From Streptomyces hyaluromycini (GTDB lineage: Bacteria; Actinomycetota; Actinomycetes; Streptomycetales; Streptomycetaceae): a stretch of 64,000 nt of DNA. A program made the position numbers and the translations under genes. Shown one piece after another: positions 34,248-43,044 of the stretch. The notes beneath the pieces are model-generated. The model saw nothing but the letters and a program-made list of their open reading frames with translations. It had not been told where the DNA came from and did not search any database. Location: the NCBI RefSeq assembly GCF_002217755.1, contig NZ_BCFL01000030.1, forward strand, positions 1 through 64,000, written 5' to 3'. Each line of letters starts with the position of its first letter. Positions within the stretch are counted from its first letter, which is position 1.

Positions 34248-35732
34248 ATGACCGCGCTCAGTCGTACGCCGGACGGGACCCGCTCCGGTCGTCCCCGGCG
34301 AATGGGAGTTCCCGTGGCGGAACGGACGGAACGATCCAGGGGCCAGTCCGTGGCCATGACCCTGGCCGAAGCCCTGTGGTTCCCGGTGTCCCTGTTCCTG
34401 GGCATGCTGTTCTTCTTCGCGCCCGCTCTGCATGCACCGCAGCCGCACCATGTGAAGGTCGCGGTGGCCGAGTCGGCGCCGGCCCGGCGGGTCGACAGCG
34501 CGCTGGGCACCAGGGTGCCCGGCGGGTTCGACGTCACCGCGGTCCCGGACGGGCGAGCGGCTAGGCAGTCGGTGCTCGACCGGGACACGGTGGCGGGCTT
34601 CCGCGAAGACCGGGGGCATGCGGTGCTGTACGTGGCGAAGGCCAACGGCGCTTCCCTCGAGCAGACCCTGACCCAGGTGTTCACCCAGGTCGCCGCCGAG
34701 AGCCACCGGCACCTGACCGTCACCGACGTGGCGCCCACCGAACGGAAGGACGAGCTGGGCACCACCTTGCTGTACTTCTCACTGGCCTGGAGCATCCCGG
34801 CCTACGTGCTGGCGACCACGCTGCTGCGTGCGGTGACCTTCAGCCGGCGCAGGAAGCTCCGCACCATCGCCGGGGTGGCCGCCGGGTACAGCGTCATCGG
34901 CTTCTACGCCGGCGTGTGGCTGGGCTACCTGCCCGACAAACCCCTGGCCATGGGGGTGTCCTTCCTGCTCACCACGGCGGTGGCGACGGCCGCCTCGGGG
35001 CTCGCCCCGTTCGTCCGGCAGTTCTTCCCGGCCGTGGCGAAGGGCCTGTTCATCGTGATGAGCATCCCGACCAGCGGCGGCGCCGTGCCCGCGCCGATGC
35101 TGCCGATGTTCTTCCAGCACGTCCGGGAGGCGATGCCGCTGGCCAACGGTCTGGACGCGCTGCGGGGCGTCCTCTACTTCGACGGCGCCGGAGTGCTCAA
35201 GCCGGTCCTGGTGCTGTGTGCCTGGTTCGCGGGTGGCGTCGCCCTGCTCGGGCTCGACCTCCGGCTGCACAGGCGCAGAGCCGGGGCGCCGGCCGTGCGG
35301 GCCGGCGAGGTGGACGACGGCGACGGGCAGGGCGAGCTCGTCGGGGAACCCCCGGTCGAGGACCCGGCGCTGGAGACGCCCAGGCCGGCGGCGCTCCCGG
35401 TGCACGCGCACCACTTCGGGGAGCAGGTGCCGGTGCTCACCGGCCGGGTCCAGGATCGCGAGGGCCGCCCGGTCCGCGGCGCCGCGGTGACCGTCATCGA
35501 CGCGCGGGGACGTCAGCTCGTGCGCAGCGTGACCGACGAGACCGGTGAGTACGCCGCGACCGGACTTCCCGAGGGGTACCTCAGCATCGTGGTCTCGGCA
35601 CCCGGACGGCATCCGATGGTGCATCAGACGCTGCTGCAGACCGGGATGACGGCGCGGGCCGACTTCGCCCTGCACAGCATGGCGCAAGGACGCCACGCCA
35701 AACCGGCGCAGGCGATCGCCCCGTCGGTGTGA
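34248..35732 (+). CDS. YhgE/ABC-2-like membrane protein with a carboxypeptidase-regulatory-like C-terminal domain
   Basis: A 494-residue protein. One membrane helix near residues 45-63 (FPVSLFLGMLFFFAP) is followed by an outside segment of about 120 residues and then five or six helices (LYFSLAWSIPAYVLATTLL, VAAGYSVIGFYAGVWLGYL, GVSFLLTTAVATAASGLAPF, GLFIVMSIPTSGGAVP and VLVLCAWFAGGVALLGLDL), the layout of YhgE/Pip and ABC-2-type proteins. After an acidic linker, residues about 400-470 form a carboxypeptidase-regulatory beta-sandwich (LTGRVQDREGRPVRGAAVTV, SVTDETGEYAATGLPEGYL). No ATPase is nearby. It is probably induced when the divergent TetR releases the operator. Confidence 0.75.
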   Translation: MTALSRTPDGTRSGRPRRMGVPVAERTERSRGQSVAMTLAEALWFPVSLFLGMLFFFAPALHAPQPHHVKVAVAESAPARRVDSALGTRVPGGFDVTAVPDGRAARQSVLDRDTVAGFREDRGHAVLYVAKANGASLEQTLTQVFTQVAAESHRHLTVTDVAPTERKDELGTTLLYFSLAWSIPAYVLATTLLRAVTFSRRRKLRTIAGVAAGYSVIGFYAGVWLGYLPDKPLAMGVSFLLTTAVATAASGLAPFVRQFFPAVAKGLFIVMSIPTSGGAVPAPMLPMFFQHVREAMPLANGLDALRGVLYFDGAGVLKPVLVLCAWFAGGVALLGLDLRLHRRRAGAPAVRAGEVDDGDGQGELVGEPPVEDPALETPRPAALPVHAHHFGEQVPVLTGRVQDREGRPVRGAAVTVIDARGRQLVRSVTDETGEYAATGLPEGYLSIVVSAPGRHPMVHQTLLQTGMTARADFALHSMAQGRHAKPAQAIAPSV

Positions 35733-35854
35733 CCGGGCGTGCGTGTCAACAGCGTGAGCCCCAGGCGGCTTTCCGCGTTCCGTGGCCGCGTCTGCCGGGT
35801 GAGGTGGCGGTAGCTGCCGGCGGTCGTCGGCAGGGTCGAGTCGTCGCCGGACGG

Positions 35855-36976
35855 TCAGGCGTCGACGACGAGGTTCTCCCGGGGCCGGGAGCAGCAGAGG
35901 AGGATCTTGTTCTGGGCGATCTCGCGCGGCCGGATGCCTCCGTTGTGCCGCATGTCGACGGATCCGGCCAGCAGGGTGGTCTTGCAGGTGCCGCACATCC
36001 CCTGGGCGCAGGAGGCGGGCAGGCTCAGGCCGGCCCGGGCGGCGGCCGCGAGGAGGGAGGTGTCCGCGTCGCAGGTGAGGGTACGCCGGCTGCGGGCGAA
36101 CTCGACGGTGAAGACGTGTCCTTCGGCGGTGTCCCCGCTGCCGGGGGCGGTGCCGGCGACGGCTTCGGCGGCCGGTGGCGCGTCGAAGGTGAAGCTCTCC
36201 TCGTGGTAGCGGTCCATGGCGAACCCTGCCGTCGCGAGCAGGTCGCGCACGGCGGCCATGTAGCCGGTCGGACCGCAAGTGAAGATCTCCCGCTGCCGGA
36301 AGTCGGGGGCGATCTGCCGGAGCATGTCGAGGGTCAGTCGGCCGCGGTGGCCGCCCCAGGGTTCGGTCGGGCCGTCCTCCTCGCAGACGTGCACCACCCG
36401 CACGGTGGGGGCGGTGGCGGCGATGAGGTCCAGTTCCCGGCGGAAGAGGATGTCGGCGGGGGTGCGGGCGCTGTGGACGAACACCACGTCGGCCGGGTGC
36501 GCGAGGTCGTACAGGGCCCTCGTCATGGACATCACCGGTGTCGCGCCACTGCCGCCGGACAGGAACAGGTACTTCGGCGCGGGGTGCCGGGCGAGGGTGA
36601 ACTCCCCGAGCGGCCCCCTCGCCCGCACGGTGTGGCCTGGCCGCAGCCGGTCGTGCAGCCAGTTGGAGACCAGGCCGCCCGGCACCCTCTTCACGGTGAT
36701 CGCGACGGAGTGGGGGCGGGTCGGCGGCGAGGAGATGGTGTAACACCGCTCGACGGACCGGCCGTCGATGTCGACGGTGAGGGTGAGGAACTGTCCGGGG
36801 TCGTGGTGGAAGAGGCGGGGCTGCGGGGGCTGGAGGACGAAGGTCCTGACGTCGGGGGTCAGGGCGTGGACCTGCTTGCAGACCAGCAGGCCGCCGGTGT
36901 CGCCACTGGTGTCGCCGCCGGTGTCCTCGTCGGTCCAGGAACGGGTGCCGGCCCAGGCCGGGAGCGTGTCGGTCAT
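35855..36976 (-). CDS. Rieske-oxygenase reductase (FAD/NAD and C-terminal [2Fe-2S] ferredoxin)
   Basis: A 373-residue electron-transfer protein of the GbcB type. The FAD domain has RCYTISSPPTRP, the NAD(P) domain LFLSGGSGATPVMSMTRAL and FTCGPTGYM, and the C-terminal plant-type ferredoxin CAQGMCGTCKTTLL with a later CC. It starts with ATG four bases inside the end of the Rieske oxygenase gene, so the two are translationally coupled; it passes NAD(P)H electrons to the oxygenase. Confidence 0.92.
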   Translation of the reverse strand: MTDTLPAWAGTRSWTDEDTGGDTSGDTGGLLVCKQVHALTPDVRTFVLQPPQPRLFHHDPGQFLTLTVDIDGRSVERCYTISSPPTRPHSVAITVKRVPGGLVSNWLHDRLRPGHTVRARGPLGEFTLARHPAPKYLFLSGGSGATPVMSMTRALYDLAHPADVVFVHSARTPADILFRRELDLIAATAPTVRVVHVCEEDGPTEPWGGHRGRLTLDMLRQIAPDFRQREIFTCGPTGYMAAVRDLLATAGFAMDRYHEESFTFDAPPAAEAVAGTAPGSGDTAEGHVFTVEFARSRRTLTCDADTSLLAAAARAGLSLPASCAQGMCGTCKTTLLAGSVDMRHNGGIRPREIAQNKILLCCSRPRENLVVDA

Positions 36977-38226
36977 CGTGCCAGGTGCGCCTTCAGCCGG
37001 GTCGCGTACCAGTTGACGAACGCCTCGACCTGGTACTCGGTCGGGCCGTAGGGGCCGGGCCGGTAGGCGGGGCTGCCGATGCCCTGCTGGGCGCGGGCGA
37101 CGAGGAGCGCGTCCTGGTCGTTCGTCGCCGTCCACACCCGCGTCAGGCTGTCGAGGTCGTAGTCGACCCCCTCGACCGCGTCGGGGTGCACCAGCCAGGT
37201 GGTGCGGACCAGGGTGCGGTCCGGTGCGAGCGGGATCACGGAGAAGGTGATCGCGTGGTCGGAGAGGAAGTGGAACCAGGCGTTGGGCTGCATGTGCATC
37301 GAGAGGCGGCCCAGGCGGGGCGTGCGGAAGTCGGCCAGCAGGCGTTTGCAGGCAGCCGTACCGTCCTCGGTGAAGGATTCGCCCGCGCCGTCCAGCGGTT
37401 CGCGCTGGATGCGGAAGCCGGTGGTGCGGGTGTCCAGTTCCTCGATCGCCTCGTACGGCAGGCCCAGTGACTCGTACGTCGTGCGGGACTCGGCGTCGGC
37501 CTGAAGGTAGCGTTCGTACGCCGGCCGCAGCACCGGCGGCACGTCCTGTTCGGCGTAGCCGTACACGGGGAAGAGGGAAGACTGCAGCTCGGGGTGGCCG
37601 CCGCAGTGGTAGCACTCCCGGTTGTTCTCCATGGTGAGTTTCCAGTTGCCGTTCTCCACCAGGTCGATCTGCGCGGCCACCTTCGCCCGGCGCAGGCCGT
37701 GCGGCAGGATGTACGGCTCGATGCGGGCGGCCACCTCGTCGAAGTCGGCGGGCGGGTCCTCGGCGAGGCAGATGAAGACCAGGCCGGCGACCGTGCGGGC
37801 GTGCACACTCCGCAGACCGAAGCAGGACGGGTCGAAGTCGGCCGGCTGGGACTCCGCGTGCAGCAGGCGGCCGTCCACGCCATAGGTCCAGCGGTGGTAG
37901 CCGCAGACGATGTTGCCCACCGAGCCGCGTTCGTCGTTGAGTATGCGGGCGCCGCGGTGGCGGCAGACGTTGTGGAAGGCGCGTACCTCCTCGTCGTCGT
38001 CCCGGACGACGACGACCGAGTACGGCCCGAGGGCCACGGTCACGTAGTCGCCGGGCTCGGGGAGTTCGGCCTCCGCGGCGACGAACAGCCAGTGCCGGGC
38101 GAAGACCGCCTCGATGTCGAGGTCGAAGAACTCCCGGCTCGTGTAGAAGGGGGCTTCCAGGCTTTGGCCGACGGGACGGCGGGCCACCAGGCCGGCCAGG
38201 TCCGTCGCGGGGGCGAGTGTGCTCAA
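36973..38226 (-). CDS. Rieske non-haem iron oxygenase (betaine demethylase-like)
   Basis: A 417-residue oxygenase alpha-subunit. The Rieske [2Fe-2S] site is CRHRGARI with CGYHRWTYG; the mononuclear iron site includes ENNRECYHCGGHPEL. Length and motifs resemble proline-betaine (Stc2) and glycine-betaine (GbcA) demethylases, which oxidise an N-methyl group to formaldehyde. The TTG start is supported by GGAG eight bases upstream and by the absence of an in-frame ATG nearby. It lies 28 bases after the N-methylproline-demethylase-like gene and before its reductase. The substrate is inferred, not shown. Confidence 0.88.
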   Translation of the reverse strand: MSTLAPATDLAGLVARRPVGQSLEAPFYTSREFFDLDIEAVFARHWLFVAAEAELPEPGDYVTVALGPYSVVVVRDDDEEVRAFHNVCRHRGARILNDERGSVGNIVCGYHRWTYGVDGRLLHAESQPADFDPSCFGLRSVHARTVAGLVFICLAEDPPADFDEVAARIEPYILPHGLRRAKVAAQIDLVENGNWKLTMENNRECYHCGGHPELQSSLFPVYGYAEQDVPPVLRPAYERYLQADAESRTTYESLGLPYEAIEELDTRTTGFRIQREPLDGAGESFTEDGTAACKRLLADFRTPRLGRLSMHMQPNAWFHFLSDHAITFSVIPLAPDRTLVRTTWLVHPDAVEGVDYDLDSLTRVWTATNDQDALLVARAQQGIGSPAYRPGPYGPTEYQVEAFVNWYATRLKAHLAR

Positions 38227-38254
38227 CTCGATGTCTCCATAAGGTCGGTGCGGG

Positions 38255-40303
38255 TCAGACCGGCAGGCACAGGCGCAGCGCGTCGTAGACGGCGGCGTGG
38301 ATGTTGCGGCTGGTGACCGCGTCGCCGATGCGGAACAGCCGGTAGCGTCCGGCGTCGTTGCGGACCACCGTCTGCTCCCGGTGGTCGAGCAGGGCGCGGT
38401 GGTCGATCTCGCCGAGATTGCTGGATCCGGGCAGCAGTTCGCGGTACAGCTCGTCCGCGGGCAGGGTGCCGTGTTCCACGATCACGTGGTCGACGGCCAG
38501 TTCGGTGCCGGTGCCGGTGTAGTCGCTGTGGAGGGTGGCGGCCAGGCGGCCGTCGAGGGTGCGGCGTACGGCGCGCAGCCGCCGGGCGAGGGTGGTGGTC
38601 ACGCCGTGTTCCGCGAAGACCTTGAGGTAGGCGGGGGAGTTCATGCTGCCGACGTCGGGCGCGAGGGTGCGTTCCGGTGTCACGAAGTGCAGGCGGGCGC
38701 CGGACGGGGCGAGGACTTCGACGGCGTCGAGTGCGGGATAGCCGCCGTGGTCGTCGTAGACCAGTACCTCGCCCCGTGGGCGCAGTGAGCCGGTCAGCAC
38801 GTCCCAGGTGTCGGCGACCAGATCCTCGCCCGCGTCGAGGAAGGACCGGTCGGGCATGCCGCCGGTGGCGAGGACGACGAGGTCGGGGTGTTCGGCGAGC
38901 ACGTCGCGGGACTCGGCGTACCGGCCGAAGCGGAGGTCGACGCCGTGCTGCTTGCACTCGGCGACCCGCCAGTCGACGATGCCGAGCAGGTCGCGGCGGC
39001 GCGGGTTGGCCGCGGCGAGCCGGATCTGCCCGCCGGGGAGGTCGCCGGCCTCGAACAGCACGACGTCGTGGCCGCGTTCGCCGAGCACCCGGGCGGCCTC
39101 CAGGCCGGCCGGCCCGGCGCCGACGACGACCGCCTTCCGCCGGCGGCCGGTGGTGGCCGGGACGGTGTGGGGCAGTTGGAGCTCCCGGCCGGTAGCAGGG
39201 TTGTGGACGCACTTGGTGTCGCCCGAGTCGTAGATCGCGTCCAGGCAGTAACTCGCCCCGACACAGGGGCGGATGCGGTCCTCACGGCCGCCTGCGATCT
39301 TGGCGACCAGATGGGGATCGGCGATCTGGGCGCGCGTCATGCCGACCAGGTCGAGCAGACCCTCGCGCAGGGCGTACCGCGCGGTGGCGGGATCGGCGAT
39401 CCGGGCCGCGTGCATCACGGGCACCCGCAGCCGGCGCCGGACCTCGCCGGTGAACTCCAGGAACGGGCCCAGCGGGGTGCCGATCGGCGGGATCGTGCGG
39501 ACCAGGGAGGCGTCGCTCTCGATGGAGCCGCGGATGGTGCTGACGAAGTCGATGCCGTCGTCGGTGAAACGCTCCGCGGCCACCAGGGCGTCGTCGAAGG
39601 CCAGTCCCCCCGGGCGGTCCTCGTCCAGCATCAGCCGGATCCCGACCACGAAGTCCGGGCCGACCGCCTCGCGCACCGCGCGGATCACCCGTCGCGGGAA
39701 GGACATGCGGTGTTCCAGGCTGCCGCCGAGGTCGTCGTCGCGGTGGTTGGTGGTGGGGGAGAGGAAGCTGTCCAGGAAGTGGCCGTAGGCCTCCAGCTCG
39801 ATGCCGTCGAGGCCGGCCTCCCGGCAGCGCTGGGCCGCGGCGACGTAGTCGGCCGTGACGCGGTCGAGGTCCCAGGCCTCGGCGGCCTTCGGGAACGCCC
39901 GGTGCGCCGGCTCGCGCAACGGGGACGCGGAGAGCACCGGCAGCCAGTCGCCGGAGTAGTTGCTGGTACGGCGGCCCAGGTGGGTGACCTGGCACATGAC
40001 CGCCGCCCCGGCGTCGTGCACCTCGTCGGCGAGCCGGCGCAGCCACGGCACGATGTCGTCCCGGTACAGCAGCAGGTTGCCGAAGGCGGGCGGGCTGTCC
40101 GGCGAGACCACGGCGGAGCCGCCGATCATGGTCAGGCCGACGCCGCCGCGTGCCTTCTCGACGTGGTAGGCGCGGTAGCGGTCCTTGGGCAGACCGCCCT
40201 CGCCGAAGGCCGGCTCGTGAGAGGTGCTGACCACCCGGTTGCGCAGGGTGAGGTGCTTGAGACGGAAGGGCTGGAGCAGGGGATCGACACTCTGGGAGGG
40301 CAT
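38255..40303 (-). CDS. Old-yellow-enzyme/FAD flavoprotein, N-methylproline demethylase-like
   Basis: A 682-residue protein with an N-terminal FMN barrel (VSTSHEPAFGEGGLPKDRYR, THLGRRTSNYSGDW, NHRDDDLGGSLEHRM), a cysteine cluster for [4Fe-4S] (RPCVGASYCLDAIY, KCVHNP) and a C-terminal FAD/NAD domain (VVVGAGPAGLEAARVLGERG). This layout is shared with dimethylamine/trimethylamine dehydrogenases and StcD, the N-methylproline demethylase of stachydrine use. GAGGAG precedes the ATG at 40303. It is first in a three-gene operon with the Rieske oxygenase and its reductase, which fits stepwise N-demethylation. Confidence 0.87.
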   Translation of the reverse strand: MPSQSVDPLLQPFRLKHLTLRNRVVSTSHEPAFGEGGLPKDRYRAYHVEKARGGVGLTMIGGSAVVSPDSPPAFGNLLLYRDDIVPWLRRLADEVHDAGAAVMCQVTHLGRRTSNYSGDWLPVLSASPLREPAHRAFPKAAEAWDLDRVTADYVAAAQRCREAGLDGIELEAYGHFLDSFLSPTTNHRDDDLGGSLEHRMSFPRRVIRAVREAVGPDFVVGIRLMLDEDRPGGLAFDDALVAAERFTDDGIDFVSTIRGSIESDASLVRTIPPIGTPLGPFLEFTGEVRRRLRVPVMHAARIADPATARYALREGLLDLVGMTRAQIADPHLVAKIAGGREDRIRPCVGASYCLDAIYDSGDTKCVHNPATGRELQLPHTVPATTGRRRKAVVVGAGPAGLEAARVLGERGHDVVLFEAGDLPGGQIRLAAANPRRRDLLGIVDWRVAECKQHGVDLRFGRYAESRDVLAEHPDLVVLATGGMPDRSFLDAGEDLVADTWDVLTGSLRPRGEVLVYDDHGGYPALDAVEVLAPSGARLHFVTPERTLAPDVGSMNSPAYLKVFAEHGVTTTLARRLRAVRRTLDGRLAATLHSDYTGTGTELAVDHVIVEHGTLPADELYRELLPGSSNLGEIDHRALLDHREQTVVRNDAGRYRLFRIGDAVTSRNIHAAVYDALRLCLPV

Positions 40304-40376
40304 GACCACTCCTCGGGAAGCGGGGTGCCGACGGCCGCGGCAGAGCTTCGGTGACTGCGCGGCAGCGTCGTACGTA

Positions 40377-40405
40377 TCGCATTGCGAAACAGACTCGCGA
40401 TGCGA
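40377..40405. promoter_or_regulatory. Two similar sites upstream of the demethylase operon
   Basis: TCGCATTGCGA (40377-40387), a palindrome around T, and TCGCGATGCGA (40395-40405), nearly palindromic, lie 18 bases apart and are followed by AAC and GAC. They sit 74 bases before the demethylase start and downstream of the IclR gene. Candidate operators for that regulator. Confidence 0.65.
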
Positions 40406-40420
40406 GACAAATGGTGAGGG

Positions 40421-40487
40421 TGTCGGCCCGCGGCCGTCAAGAGCCGGTCCGGGGGCTGTCGGCCCGCGGCCGTCGAGAGCCGGTCCA
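40421..40487. repeat. Two tandem 36-bp units
   Basis: A 30-base stretch beginning TGTCGGCCCGCGGCCGTC starts at 40421 and again at 40457 with one mismatch (A to G). It lies between the operator sites and the end of the IclR gene. Function unknown. Confidence 0.8.
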
Positions 40488-40498
40488 GGTGTCGTAGG

Positions 40499-41281
40499 TC
40501 AGTCGTGCTTGTGGTGGCCCTGGCGCCAGGAGATCCGGGCGCCCGCCTCCCGCACCCGCTCCGCGAGGGCCGGCACGGTGTCGTCGTTGACGCGGAAGGC
40601 AGGACCGGAGACGGTGACGGCGGCGACGACCCGGCCGTCCGGGGAGCGGACCGGCGCGGCGACGGCGGCCAGCCCGATCTCGTGCTCCTCCGACGTGGTG
40701 GCGTACCCGAGCTCGCGGACCGTCGCCAACTGCTCCTTCAGGAGCGCCGGTTCGACGATCGTGTGCGGGGTGTACCGCGCGAGCCCTCGCCCCAGCACCT
40801 CGTCGGTCTCCTTCTCGGGCAGGTGCGCCAGGAAGACCTTGCCCGCGGCGGTGGCGTGCAGGGGGCTGCGCTTGCCGACCCAGTCGATGCTGGCGATGGT
40901 CGCGCCGCCGATCTCCTGGTCGATGGTGATCACTTCGATGCCGTCGTGGATCGCGAGGTTCACCGTCTCGCCGACGGCGGCGGCCAGCTCCCGGCAGACC
41001 GGCCTGCTCAGCAGCGACAGGTCGCTCTGCCGGCCGGCGCCCGCGGCCAGTTCGACCATGCCGAAGCCCAGGCGGTAGCGGCCGCGCTCGGCGTCCTGCT
41101 CGACCAGGCCGCGCGACTCCAGCGTGGCGAGGAGCCGGAAGACCGTCGCCTTGTGCAGGCCCAGCGTCTCGGCGATCTCGGTGACGCCGGACGGGCCGCG
41201 CCGGGACAGCGACTGGAGGATCGACACCGCGCGGTCGACGGACTGCACCGAGGTGTCGCGAGGCCTCCCGTTGCCGGTCAT
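40499..41281 (-). CDS. IclR-family transcriptional regulator
   Basis: A 260-residue regulator with N-terminal winged helix GVTEIAETLGLHKATVFRLL and a GAF-like effector domain (INLAIHDG-like NLAIHDGIEVITID, HATAAGKVFLAHLPE, GYATTSEEHEIGLAAVAAPV). It sits between the demethylase operon, read the same way, and the divergent ABC transporter operon, so it may control both. Effector unknown; a betaine or its breakdown product is plausible. Confidence 0.92.
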   Translation of the reverse strand: MTGNGRPRDTSVQSVDRAVSILQSLSRRGPSGVTEIAETLGLHKATVFRLLATLESRGLVEQDAERGRYRLGFGMVELAAGAGRQSDLSLLSRPVCRELAAAVGETVNLAIHDGIEVITIDQEIGGATIASIDWVGKRSPLHATAAGKVFLAHLPEKETDEVLGRGLARYTPHTIVEPALLKEQLATVRELGYATTSEEHEIGLAAVAAPVRSPDGRVVAAVTVSGPAFRVNDDTVPALAERVREAGARISWRQGHHKHD

Positions 41282-41428
41282 GGCGCAAGGATAGCCAGCC
41301 GGACGGCCGCCCTCCCGGGGCCCGGCGCCCCCGCCGGACCGGTTACGGATCCGTTTCCGCGGTTAATTTCCGCGCCCGAGTCTTGGCGGGAATCCGCCGT
41401 ATGGCTATCGTTCACGCACTCCACTCAA

Positions 41429-41444
41429 TCGTTCCGCTGAACGA
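41429..41444. promoter_or_regulatory. Inverted repeat TCGTTC-CGCT-GAACGA before the transporter operon
   Basis: Six-base arms with a four-base centre, 24 bases before the binding-protein start; a third CGTTC half-site lies near 41408. IclR proteins often use such palindromes, so this could be where the divergent IclR acts on the transporter. Confidence 0.6.
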
Positions 41445-41467
41445 ATAGCGAGAAGGACGGTCGGCCC

Positions 41468-43042
41468 ATGACCGACACCCACCACCCAGGACGGCGGTCT
41501 TTCCTCGCCGCCGGTGCCGCCTGTCTCGGTGCGTCCTGGCTGCTGTCCGGATGCTCGGGCGCGGCGTCCGGCACGGTGCTGCCCGCGGCGGCGCCGAAGG
41601 GCACGCCCGACCGCGGCGGCACTCTCCGGATCGCCCGCCCGCCCGCGTCGGACGCCGAGACCCTCGACCCCGCGAGCTCCCTGTCGGCGTACGAGTACCT
41701 CGGCGCCCTCTACAACCGCCTGGTCCGCGTCGGCAGCGACGGCGACCTCGCCCCCGATCTCGCCGAGTCCTGGGAGACCGACACCAAGGCCCGCACCTGG
41801 ACCTTCCGCCTGCGCAAGGGCGTCACCTTCCACGACGGCCGCGCCTTCACCTCCGCCGACGCCGCCTACACCCTGCGGCACATCCTCGACAAGGCGACCG
41901 CGTCCCCGCAGGCGGCCGTCCTCGCCCCGCTCGTCGACCCGAAGACCCTGCGCACGCCGGACGCCCACACGCTCGTCGTCCCGCTCAAGTCCCCGAACGC
42001 CGAGTTCCCCAGCCTCCTCACGCACTACAACTGCTACGTCGTCCCGGACGGCAGCGCGAAGTCCGTCGGCCGCACCGGCATCGGCACCGGCCCCTTCAAG
42101 CTGGAGTCGTTCGCGCCCGCCGGTCCAGGGCGCGTCACCGCCTACGCCGACCACTGGGCCGGGCGTCCCGTGCTCGACGCGATCTCCTTCTACTCCGTGG
42201 CCGACATGTCGGCCCGCGCCAACGCCCTGCTGGCCGGCCAGGTCGACCTGCTCTCGCAGACCAACCTCGACTTCGCGACGGCCCGGGTGGTCGCCGCCTC
42301 GGCCCGCGCCACCGTCGCCCGGGTGAAGAACGCCCAGTGGTACGTGCTGCCGATGCTCACCACCGACAAGCCCTTCACCGACGTACGCGTGCGGCAGGCG
42401 ATGAAGCTCGCCTACGACCCCGAGCACGTGGTGAAGGTCGCCCTCCAGGGCGCCGGCACCCCCGGCTGGGACAACCCGGTGCCGCCCGACGACCCGCTGC
42501 ACATCTCCGCCCACCCCGCGCACGACCCCGACCAGGCCCGCCACCTGCTGAAGCAGGCGGGGCAGGAGGGGCTGGCCGTCGACCTCTACACCTCCGCCTA
42601 CGACCCGCTGCTCACCCCCATGGCGCTCGCCTACCAGGAGTCCGCCAAACGGGCCGGCATCCGCATCCGGGTCAAGACGGCCGCCGCGGACTCGTACTAC
42701 ACGCAGATCTGGATGAAGAAACCGCTGATGGCGACCTACTGGTACACGGGTCGGCCCGTCGACCAGCTCTTCACCCAGATCTTCCGCAGCGGCTCCTCCT
42801 ACAACGAGACCGCGTGGTCCGACAAGGACTTCGACGCCGTCCTCGACCGCGCCCGCGCCGAGACCGACGCGACGCGGCGCCGCGAGCTCTACGGCCAGGC
42901 ACAGAACCTGGTGATCGAGAAGGGCGGGGCGATGACCCCGATGTTCGCCGACCGGCTGGTCGGGCTCTCCCGCAAGGTCCGCGGATACGCCGAACACGGC
43001 TTCGAGTTCGACTACCTCGGCATCGGCCTGAAGGGAGCCTGA
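41468..43042 (+). CDS. Peptide/nickel-type ABC transporter solute-binding lipoprotein
   Basis: A 524-residue family-5 binding protein. The N-terminus RRSFLAAGAACLGASWL followed by lipobox LSGC marks a Tat-type lipoprotein. Family blocks are GGTLRIARPP, LAESWETDTKARTWTFRLRK, VTFHDGRAFTSADAAYTLRH and a long C-terminal lobe. The substrate class (oligopeptides or similar) is known for the family; the actual solute is not clear. The two permeases and the ATPase follow without gaps. Confidence 0.93.
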   Translation: MTDTHHPGRRSFLAAGAACLGASWLLSGCSGAASGTVLPAAAPKGTPDRGGTLRIARPPASDAETLDPASSLSAYEYLGALYNRLVRVGSDGDLAPDLAESWETDTKARTWTFRLRKGVTFHDGRAFTSADAAYTLRHILDKATASPQAAVLAPLVDPKTLRTPDAHTLVVPLKSPNAEFPSLLTHYNCYVVPDGSAKSVGRTGIGTGPFKLESFAPAGPGRVTAYADHWAGRPVLDAISFYSVADMSARANALLAGQVDLLSQTNLDFATARVVAASARATVARVKNAQWYVLPMLTTDKPFTDVRVRQAMKLAYDPEHVVKVALQGAGTPGWDNPVPPDDPLHISAHPAHDPDQARHLLKQAGQEGLAVDLYTSAYDPLLTPMALAYQESAKRAGIRIRVKTAAADSYYTQIWMKKPLMATYWYTGRPVDQLFTQIFRSGSSYNETAWSDKDFDAVLDRARAETDATRRRELYGQAQNLVIEKGGAMTPMFADRLVGLSRKVRGYAEHGFEFDYLGIGLKGA

Positions 43043-43044
43043 GC

